The position numbers were made by a program, and so were the translations under genes. From Akkermansiaceae bacterium (lineage in GTDB: Bacteria > Verrucomicrobiota > Verrucomicrobiia > Verrucomicrobiales > Akkermansiaceae), in assembly GCA_023300205.1 (NCBI GenBank), contig JALZVD010000250.1, positions 1 to 27,026 on the forward strand: a stretch of DNA of 27,026 nt. The letters run 5' to 3'. Positions 13,579 through 19,176 of the stretch are shown here, piece after piece. Position 1 is the stretch's first letter. Every line of letters begins with the position of its first letter. The notes under the pieces were generated by a model. The model had not been told where the DNA came from, ran no database searches, and saw only the letters and a list, made by a program, of their open reading frames with translations.

Positions 13579-14587
13579 CTACATCCTTCAAACCACTAAC
13601 AACCTTATTCATAACTATTTTCTTACCTTGGTTGTTAACTATTTCTCTTGTATAATTAAAAACGTAATCATCTCCACCAACATCATTCTTTCTAAGCTCA
13701 CTAGCTTCAATGTAAAGATTTTCGAACTTCATCTTTTCATCTTCACTCATGTTTCTGTAACTTTCATTTTTGAAATCAAAGTACGTAACATAGTTTTCTC
13801 CGACCTTGATTTTGTCTTCAGGATCAGTAAATCTATTCTTTGCTAATTTCCACCCAGTAGCAGGGAAATTAACTTGACTTTGAATTCTTTTCAATGGTCT
13901 ACATATTGTATAAATCTGAGTCATATACCACTCAAATCTGCTACAATTAAAACATGCTGTCATACCTAGAGGTATATCACCAGCACCGCCTTTGCCTTTC
14001 GTCGTTTGAGATGTTAATATCCCTAAAGAATCATGAATCTGTGCGAGTCTCATAAATCTTTCAACAATAGAATCATTATCTATATGCGGAGCTTTCTTTT
14101 GTATAATATGCAAATGATCTACAGCGAATGACCACATCTTATCACTTCTAACAGATCTAATTCTGTCAAGAAAGTCGTTTATGCCATCAATAGAAAGATC
14201 ACGAGGATCTTTCCCATTATTAGCAGTGATTATGATTAATCGCTTAGACAGGTCTTCGTCATCTTCAATTACTTTATGCCACTTATTAGATAATTCTTGA
14301 TCCGTCATTTCTAGAGCGAACATTACGCAATAGCCTGACTTTTTATTTTGTAGAATCCTCTTAAAGTTATGTAATATCCAGCTAGTCTTACCGTTACCAG
14401 AGTGTCCGATAAGACCGATGCAATGACCTGTTCTCCAACCATTTACGTTTGAGTCAAATATCTCACAACCCTCAACTAGTTCACCTAGCTGGGATTGGGG
14501 ATTACTCTTTATTTCGCCTGCAGTGAAACCAATGTCTAGTTGATTTTCCTTAGCGTTCAATTTACGTAAATTCTCGAAGTTGCTCAT
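13568..14587 (-). CDS. RecA/DnaB-like ATPase, probable replicative helicase
   Basis: 339 aa. A RecA-like core with Walker A GHSGNGKTS (61-69), then FALEM (90-94), like the DnaB FSLEM with catalytic Glu93, Walker B/sensor VDHLHII with Asp157, and TSQTTKG as motif 3. There is no DnaB-like N-terminal domain or zinc finger. It likely forms a hexamer that unwinds DNA 5'-3' ahead of the polymerase. RadA or KaiC-like roles are alternatives. ATG at 14587, weak ribosome site; coupled to the upstream gene, whose stop is 4 nt before. Confidence 0.85.
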   Translation of the reverse strand: MSNFENLRKLNAKENQLDIGFTAGEIKSNPQSQLGELVEGCEIFDSNVNGWRTGHCIGLIGHSGNGKTSWILHNFKRILQNKKSGYCVMFALEMTDQELSNKWHKVIEDDEDLSKRLIIITANNGKDPRDLSIDGINDFLDRIRSVRSDKMWSFAVDHLHIIQKKAPHIDNDSIVERFMRLAQIHDSLGILTSQTTKGKGGAGDIPLGMTACFNCSRFEWYMTQIYTICRPLKRIQSQVNFPATGWKLAKNRFTDPEDKIKVGENYVTYFDFKNESYRNMSEDEKMKFENLYIEASELRKNDVGGDDYVFNYTREIVNNQGKKIVMNKVVSGLKDVDED

Positions 14588-14590
14588 ATC

Positions 14591-15121
14591 TTATACCAAT
14601 TCGCCTTTACCAGATAAGTTAAACTTTACGAAGTCTGGAGTTCTTTGAATCTTTTCAACTTTAGCAGTGTAAGTTTCTTCATCGTAGTAACCTTTCTCTA
14701 GATACAACTTAGCAAGTTCTAGTCTATCTTCTTTACTAGTAACGTTAATCCAATCTCCCTTAGAAAATTTAATCTTTTTACCTTCTCTAAAAGCAATGAT
14801 TTGATCACATGCAACTTTCCCTGCTAGTGTTCCATCTTTCTTTTCTAATACATTAAAGATTCTAACGCTTTTATATTTAGCTTTTCCCATTTCGTCTTCT
14901 CCTAGTTTTTCATTGAATTCGATTGCAGCGACATTAAATTTATCATCACCTTGATCGACTTTAGATAAATCGTTAATATTTAAAGCTCCTGATGGTGCGA
15001 TTTCGATCTCTTCGTTTCCAGAGATTGCTACGAATCCCTCTAAGTTACTTTGTCTATAATATTTATTATCAGACTTAGATGTTAAAATTTGTCCAAAGTA
15101 TGCAGTTTGCTTTTGTGACAT
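14591..15121 (-). CDS. Unknown replication-module protein, 176 aa, SSB candidate
   Basis: I start at the ATG at 15121 (AAGGAGATTACA); an open extension upstream lies under the ERF gene and is out of its frame. The product begins MSQKQTAYFGQILTSKSDN and is mixed beta/alpha: FVAISGNEEIEIAPSGALN, then KSVRIFNVLEKKDG and ACDQIIAFREG. It is not recognisable by motif. By position, between the annealing protein and the helicase, a single-stranded DNA-binding or ERF-partner protein is likely, but it lacks the acidic C-terminal tail typical of bacterial SSB. Confidence 0.7.
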   Translation of the reverse strand: MSQKQTAYFGQILTSKSDNKYYRQSNLEGFVAISGNEEIEIAPSGALNINDLSKVDQGDDKFNVAAIEFNEKLGEDEMGKAKYKSVRIFNVLEKKDGTLAGKVACDQIIAFREGKKIKFSKGDWINVTSKEDRLELAKLYLEKGYYDEETYTAKVEKIQRTPDFVKFNLSGKGELV

Positions 15122-15131
15122 TGTAATCTCC

Positions 15132-15650
15132 TTATGACCAACTACTATTAGTTTTAGTTGATACAGTTTTAGTTTCTGGTTTCTTAGTTTCTTTCTTATC
15201 AAATCCTTTAGAACTAGCGTCGTTATCTTCACTAGCCATTCCGATGATTGCTTGGTAAGCATATCGCCTAAGGTATGATAAGCTTGCTCCAGCACCCTGG
15301 GCAGCATTGCATCCTTTCATAACGATTGTCGGTAATGTAGCGATAGACGAGATTCTACCTGTTGATTTGTGTAAAAGAATAGTTTCAATCTTTACGAATG
15401 AAGCATCTTCACTCTGAATCAATTGAGTAATAGAGAATCCGTGCTTATGCAATACAGGTCTAGCAGTGTCTATAACTGTACCTAAGTCACTGTACTTGTA
15501 TCCATACCCAGCCTTATCCTTCTTAGCAGAAGGTAGCTCAAACTGGAATTCAGCAAGTGCTGCAGCGAATTCTGGCGTGAAATGTCTCTCACCATTGTTA
15601 GCAATTGAAATAAACTCAGATAAGTCCACTTCTTTTAATTCTTCACTCAT
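15132..15650 (-). CDS. erf: ERF-family single-strand annealing recombinase
   Basis: 172 aa. ERF-family hallmark stretches are visible: YKYSDLGTVIDTARPVLHKHGFSITQ (about 51-76), TRLHK-like LLHKSTGRISS (about 92-102) and GAGASLSYLRRYAYQAIIGM (about 118-137), with ASEDNDA following. The family anneals complementary ssDNA in phage recombination and genome circularisation. The C-terminal 30 residues are low-complexity, Lys/Thr-rich. ATG at 15650 after AAGGAG, overlapping the nuclease stop. Its partner is probably the Cas4/RecB-like nuclease upstream. Confidence 0.92.
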   Translation of the reverse strand: MSEELKEVDLSEFISIANNGERHFTPEFAAALAEFQFELPSAKKDKAGYGYKYSDLGTVIDTARPVLHKHGFSITQLIQSEDASFVKIETILLHKSTGRISSIATLPTIVMKGCNAAQGAGASLSYLRRYAYQAIIGMASEDNDASSKGFDKKETKKPETKTVSTKTNSSWS

Positions 15651-16534
15651 TTAATCTCCTTTTTTGTTTCAAGTTTTTCTAAGTTTTCGATTTGTTGAAC
15701 ACTTTTTCCCATCTCACATATTTCAAAATACATACATGGTTTACCGAAGTGGTTTCTACAGGTTCTTTTAATCTCAGTCTTAGGAAATTCCTGACTCTGT
15801 ATTTTCCCTAACGTTTCGTCAAAGAGATTTAGCACGCCGTTTGTTACTTCAGGATTAGCTTCATGTTTGAGTACCTGTATAGGTCTCATTATGCCTTTGG
15901 CACTGTAATCCTTTCTCATAACTATATAAGCGATGCTGTCAATCTTTTCAGCAAACGAGTAGAGATGTAATTGTTGACTTCCAACTATCTTACTTTTAGC
16001 ATAGCTAGATGAACTTGTCTTATTATCTATGATGGTTATCACTCCATCTAATTCAGCAATAACATCTTGGTATCCTATGATGCTATCGCCATTTTCGTTC
16101 TTAAGATTTATCATCTTTTGAACCTCAATAACCTTACCCATTCTAGGCAGTATTTGCTCGATATAAGCGTTAATAAATTCATGTCCCTTATACCATAGAC
16201 TATGCCAACAAACTTGATGATGTAACTCATTTTGCTCGTATTCCGCGTTGATAAACTCCAATACCTCTTCTGGTACAGCAATTGGATCTTCATCTCGTCT
16301 AAGAAAGTCAACATTGTAGTCATACTTCCATTCTAACATCATTTCTTCATAAATGTCAATTGATTTTTTATAATCTCTAGAAACTACTAATTCATTAAGT
16401 GCTTCATCTATTGCAATACCAAATAGTAAAGGGGAGGATTTCTTAGTAGATCTAATTCTATCAATGTAATGGTATTTATACATCCTAGGACATGTATTAT
16501 ATTTGTCCACCGCACTGTTTGATAATCTTGCCAT
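15647..16534 (-). CDS. Cas4/RecB-like PD-(D/E)XK nuclease with Fe-S cysteines
   Basis: 295 aa. N-terminal SNSAVDKYNTCPRMYKY (5-21) with Cys15, and D163...D170-N-K172 (ELDGVITIIDNK) as the PD-(D/E)XK catalytic core, Q188 and Y192 in QQLHLYSFAE, and a C-terminal cluster C259, C267, C273. With Cys15 these make four cysteines suited to a [4Fe-4S] cluster, as in AddB/Cas4. It is probably a 5'-3' exonuclease that makes ssDNA for the ERF protein. ATG at 16534 after GGAGG; the promoter at 16552-16580 starts RNA about 11 nt upstream. Overlaps ERF by four bases. Confidence 0.9.
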   Translation of the reverse strand: MARLSNSAVDKYNTCPRMYKYHYIDRIRSTKKSSPLLFGIAIDEALNELVVSRDYKKSIDIYEEMMLEWKYDYNVDFLRRDEDPIAVPEEVLEFINAEYEQNELHHQVCWHSLWYKGHEFINAYIEQILPRMGKVIEVQKMINLKNENGDSIIGYQDVIAELDGVITIIDNKTSSSSYAKSKIVGSQQLHLYSFAEKIDSIAYIVMRKDYSAKGIMRPIQVLKHEANPEVTNGVLNLFDETLGKIQSQEFPKTEIKRTCRNHFGKPCMYFEICEMGKSVQQIENLEKLETKKEIK

Positions 16535-16551
16535 TAAATCCTCCAGACATC

Positions 16552-16580
16552 ACTATAGCACAAGTTTTGTCAGAAGTCAA
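16552..16580 (-). promoter_or_regulatory. Near-consensus promoter of the replication operon
   Basis: Minus strand TTGACT (16580-16575), 17-bp spacer ending TGTGC, TATAGT (16557-16552). RNA start near 16545, right at the GGAGG of the nuclease gene. The -35 lies a few bases past the HNH gene's stop codon. Confidence 0.8.
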
Positions 16581-16584
16581 GCAC

Positions 16585-16977
16585 TTATTTAGATTTTTTT
16601 ATACTTTTTCTTATTTTGTTTTCAGTCTTAGTCTTTTCTGCATGGCATGGTTTACATAATACTTGAAGATTATGAAGATTGCAATATACTCTAGATATGT
16701 AACCTTCGATTGTGAGGTCGTTAGTGCTCGTATAAAGCGATGTAACTGGATCTCTATGGTCGACATGGACATCCTTATCTTTATGCAGCTTAGAGCACAT
16801 TTTGCACCTATAAAAGACTTCAGGTCTCTTTGCTGGTGTTCCATCTTTCTTTAACTTAGGTTTCTCTACTCTTGCTAACTTTTTTACCTGTTTATACAAT
16901 CTACTTCGTTTAAAAGAATCTCTTATTGCTCTAATTAGGTACGACTTTAATACTGGATCTAAGTTTTTTAATTGCAT
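16585..16977 (-). CDS. HNH endonuclease, 130 aa
   Basis: N-terminal half very basic. Zinc and catalytic residues: C58-x2-C61, VDHRDPV with H74, NLQVLCKPCH with N103, C108, C111 and H112. This is the classical HNH pattern with zinc knuckles, the type found as phage packaging or free-standing nucleases. Placed at the far end of the replication unit, far from any terminase in this window, so a role in packaging is unproven; it could be a homing or recombination nuclease. The ATG at 16977 has no ribosome site and lies 6 nt downstream of a promoter -10, so the mRNA may be leaderless. Confidence 0.88.
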   Translation of the reverse strand: MQLKNLDPVLKSYLIRAIRDSFKRSRLYKQVKKLARVEKPKLKKDGTPAKRPEVFYRCKMCSKLHKDKDVHVDHRDPVTSLYTSTNDLTIEGYISRVYCNLHNLQVLCKPCHAEKTKTENKIRKSIKKSK

Positions 16978-16982
16978 AATAA

Positions 16983-17010
16983 ATCATATTTTATATTTTT
17001 ATGTTGACAA
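16983..17010 (-). promoter_or_regulatory. Leftward promoter leading to a leaderless start
   Basis: Minus strand TTGTCA (17010-17005), 16-bp spacer, TATGAT (16988-16983), then TTATT and the HNH ATG. The -35 box shares its bases with the plus-strand promoter at 17004-17031, so the two are back to back and should compete. Weaker than the other promoters here (one mismatch in each box). Confidence 0.5.
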
Positions 17011-17031
17011 ATCCAATATTTCGTGTATAAT
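17004..17031 (+). promoter_or_regulatory. Rightward promoter upstream of the holin unit
   Basis: TTGACA (17004-17009), 16-bp spacer, TATAAT (17026-17031). RNA would start near 17038 and run about 250 nt before the holin. It looks like a diverged duplicate of the promoter at 17253-17281: both share GTTGACAAAT, ATATTT and GTG before the -10. Confidence 0.65.
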
Positions 17032-17252
17032 GGAATACAATCCCGTGTATATAATACATAAACGTATTAACTTACGCTATTAGCAGTGCGCTGTTAAAGC
17101 GTAGTGCTAATATACATACGTATATAATACATAATGTATATATACACCGAATACTTTCAACAACTGCTAGTGGCGTAAGTTAATACAAATGCTAATCTCT
17201 ACCAGCAGACATAATGTATATATAATCGCATTATAAATGTATTACATAATGG
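17032..17252. other. Non-coding control region with repeats and a hairpin
   Basis: No gene is seen here. Contents: an inverted partner of the long-distance 21-nt repeat (17067-17087, two changes from perfect) facing the direct copy at 17163-17183; a hairpin whose arms are 17079-17092 and 17098-17111 (ATTAGCA and CGCT paired, with a mismatched centre); a direct 16-nt repeat ACATAATGTATATATA at 17129-17144 and 17209-17224; and CGTGTATATAATAC at 17044-17057, the reverse of the iteron core at 1477-1491. It is a likely operator or regulatory hub for the divergent units. Confidence 0.55.
17067..17183. repeat. Inverted pair of 21-nt repeats around the hairpin
   Basis: Arms 17067-17087 and 17163-17183 are reverse complements with two mismatches, 75 bp apart, framing the hairpin at 17079-17111. 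The right arm is identical to 1026-1046. Confidence 0.65.
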
Positions 17253-17281
17253 TTGACAAATGTGATATTTTGTGGTATACT
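17253..17281 (+). promoter_or_regulatory. Rightward promoter of the holin, leaderless start
   Basis: TTGACA (17253-17258), 17-bp spacer, TATACT (17276-17281). The holin ATG is at 17288, 6 nt after the -10, with no ribosome site between. The RNA would start at or next to the A of the ATG. Confidence 0.75.
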
Positions 17282-17287
17282 TATTGC

Positions 17288-17692
17288 ATGAGTATATTTA
17301 GTTTTATTGGAAAGATATTTAAACCTGTAGCTGATCTAGTCGACAATCTACACACATCTGAAGAAGAGAAATTAGAAATCAAATCCAAAATGATGGAGAT
17401 GCAGTTCGAGTTTCAATCTAAGATATTAGATTACGAAACTAAACTAATGGAGTCAAAAGCTACTATTGTCGAGTCAGAAGCAAAGTCCGAACATTTTCTC
17501 ACTGCCGCATGGAGACCCATCACGATGTTACTTTTTACAGGTATTATTGTGTTACGATGGTTCGGCTTAACCGACGCTAGTATCTCTCAAGAACTTGAAT
17601 TGAAATTATTCAGTATAGTCCAATTAGGTCTTGGCGGTTATATTGTTGGTAGATCTGGCGAGAAGATCGCTAAAGAATGGAGAGATAAGTAA
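17288..17692 (+). CDS. Holin of the 3TM gene-transfer-release type
   Basis: 134 aa from the ATG at 17288. A longer in-frame start at 17237 would read through the promoter and has no ribosome site, so I reject it. N-terminal FSFIGKIFKPVADLVDN, then a charged helix (20-66), followed by two hydrophobic segments (about 70-92, WRPITMLLFTGIIVLRWFGL, and 103-121, ending in GGYIVGRSGEKI). The WRP and GGYxxGRSGEK marks fit the PF11351-type holin family seen in gene transfer agents and phages of Gram-negative hosts. It permeabilises the inner membrane at lysis. The mRNA seems leaderless. TAATG overlap couples it to the next gene. Confidence 0.85.
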   Translation: MSIFSFIGKIFKPVADLVDNLHTSEEEKLEIKSKMMEMQFEFQSKILDYETKLMESKATIVESEAKSEHFLTAAWRPITMLLFTGIIVLRWFGLTDASISQELELKLFSIVQLGLGGYIVGRSGEKIAKEWRDK

Positions 17693-18246
17693 TGGCTAAG
17701 AAGAGAAGATTAAGAATTCCTAATAAGCTAAAAGAGTATGCGGACATTGATTATCTTCACAAGTTAAATCCTGAAGATAGAGAATTCATGTTAAACTTCA
17801 TCGACGCTGAACTTTGTAATAATCATAGAAAGTATCCAATGTATACTGAGCATCCTGAATACGATAGAATTAAGAAAGAGATATACTCTAGAATAAATGC
17901 AGCAAATACCCGATGTGATTACTCTAGAGCTAAAGGAAGAAACTGTTTAACTAACTTTAGTGAAATGGAAACAACTAGAGAAAAGATGGGTATACTAGAG
18001 AGAGTTATGTACGAAGCTGACAAGAATAAGAATACTGAAGATATTAGTATTACTTCGGGTGCTAAATCTCTAGAGGATATGCTAAAAGAATTGATCGAAG
18101 GTACTATATTAGAGCTTAGCAGCTGCTACGATAAAGAAACAGTTCTCGTTAGGTTTTATACTAAAATGAGAAAGATAATCAAGCGTGAAAGAAAGATTAA
18201 GTTAAACGATAAACGAATAGAACGAGAGACATCTCAATCTAAGTAG
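17692..18246 (+). CDS. Basic phage protein of unknown function, 184 aa
   Basis: Begins MAKKRRLRIPNKLKEYADID. Very basic, and helical at both ends (tail KMRKIIKRERKIKLNDKRIERETSQSK). Residues 20-60 contain LNPEDREFMLNFIDAELCNN, typical of helical phage proteins next to lysis or packaging genes. The ATG shares a base with the holin stop and has GGAGAG upstream. It could be a small terminase-like or lysis-linked protein; nothing decides. It converges with the tail fibre gene, overlapping its stop by 8 nt. Confidence 0.75.
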   Translation: MAKKRRLRIPNKLKEYADIDYLHKLNPEDREFMLNFIDAELCNNHRKYPMYTEHPEYDRIKKEIYSRINAANTRCDYSRAKGRNCLTNFSEMETTREKMGILERVMYEADKNKNTEDISITSGAKSLEDMLKELIEGTILELSSCYDKETVLVRFYTKMRKIIKRERKIKLNDKRIERETSQSK

Positions 18247-19162
18247 GGCTTCCTGTTACATAAACATGCAGCCTACTATTCCAGCTGGGTAGAGAGATAA
18301 TGTCGAAAACCACATAATCTCCAGCGTTGACGACTTCTCCCCCAGTTGTTATAGTGAAAGCTCCAGTCTCGTGAGGATTAGCATTATTTATAGTCACAGA
18401 AGGTCTAGTTGCAAAGATGCTAACCAGGTTCGATATATCACTTCCAGTTTTAATATCTATCTCGTAAGTCTCTCCAACATTTGGTGATCCCCCAGAATTC
18501 AATAAAATAGTAGATTGGACATTAGTTATATCGAAAGAATTTGTAGCCTTATATATTAATTTATTAGATAATGAATTAGGGTTGATCTTCATGAAAAAAT
18601 TCAATGCAATGTTTCTAGGTCTATTTTCGTCTGAAGGAAATGTGTAAGTTGGGGCATTTGCTCCATTTATTGCCGAATTAGTTAATACTCCAGTAATCTG
18701 GTTATTAATGTTCATATTAAATGTTGTTCCGAATTGCAGTCCCATTAACGGTCCTAAAGGTGAAGGTGACGTTGATCCTACCGATTCAGTTTGTTCTTGA
18801 CCTAAAGGATTAGTAGTTGATGCTCCTCTAATGAACTCATCTCTCAAATCTGGGGTATTATTGTTTCCAGTTATAACAGACCATGTACTACCTGACACAT
18901 TTTGACCGTCACATAGAACCCAAGAAGTTCCATTAGCTTCTTGAAATTGAGACTCAGTCATTTCAGATGAAACTATATTACCTACCCCAACATTTAAGTC
19001 TTGTAAGTTAGAATTAAAAATGTCAATTATTCCTGAAGAAACTTGAACAGCATTTAACCTACCTTCATGATCATCGAAATTATCTTTGATTTTTTGGAAT
19101 AATGATTTCTTTGTTGGTTTACCAACCTCTATTTCTGTGTCGTTAATTGTATTGAAAGCCAT
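18239..19162 (-). CDS. Tail-collar-type fibre protein
   Basis: 307 aa. Residues 60-115 resemble a phage tail-collar domain: MTESQFQEANGTSWVLCDGQN, TPDLRDEFIRGAS, and later RPRNIALNFFMKIN (about 181-194). Such domains form the tip of fibres that contact the receptor. The 80-residue C-terminus is beta-rich and may be the host-contact part. ATG at 19162 after AGAGGTAC. Last gene of the leftward tail module. Confidence 0.78.
   Translation of the reverse strand: MAFNTINDTEIEVGKPTKKSLFQKIKDNFDDHEGRLNAVQVSSGIIDIFNSNLQDLNVGVGNIVSSEMTESQFQEANGTSWVLCDGQNVSGSTWSVITGNNNTPDLRDEFIRGASTTNPLGQEQTESVGSTSPSPLGPLMGLQFGTTFNMNINNQITGVLTNSAINGANAPTYTFPSDENRPRNIALNFFMKINPNSLSNKLIYKATNSFDITNVQSTILLNSGGSPNVGETYEIDIKTGSDISNLVSIFATRPSVTINNANPHETGAFTITTGGEVVNAGDYVVFDIISLPSWNSRLHVYVTGSPT
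18242..18277. repeat. Imperfect hairpin at the convergence point
   Basis: AGTAGG (18242-18247) pairs with CCTACT (18272-18277) around a 24-nt loop, one extra pair set possible with a bulge. It lies where the rightward holin unit meets the leftward tail unit. No T-run on either strand, so termination would be weak. Confidence 0.3.
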
Positions 19163-19176
19163 AATGTACCTCTTAC

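Noticed and set aside
15122..15307. N-terminal extension of the 176-aa replication protein
   Set aside because: It lies under the ERF coding region in another frame; the ATG at 15121 has a strong ribosome site.
17237..17287. Longer N-terminus for the holin
   Set aside because: The extra codons are the promoter itself (TTGACA at 17253 and TATACT at 17276), and there is no ribosome site.
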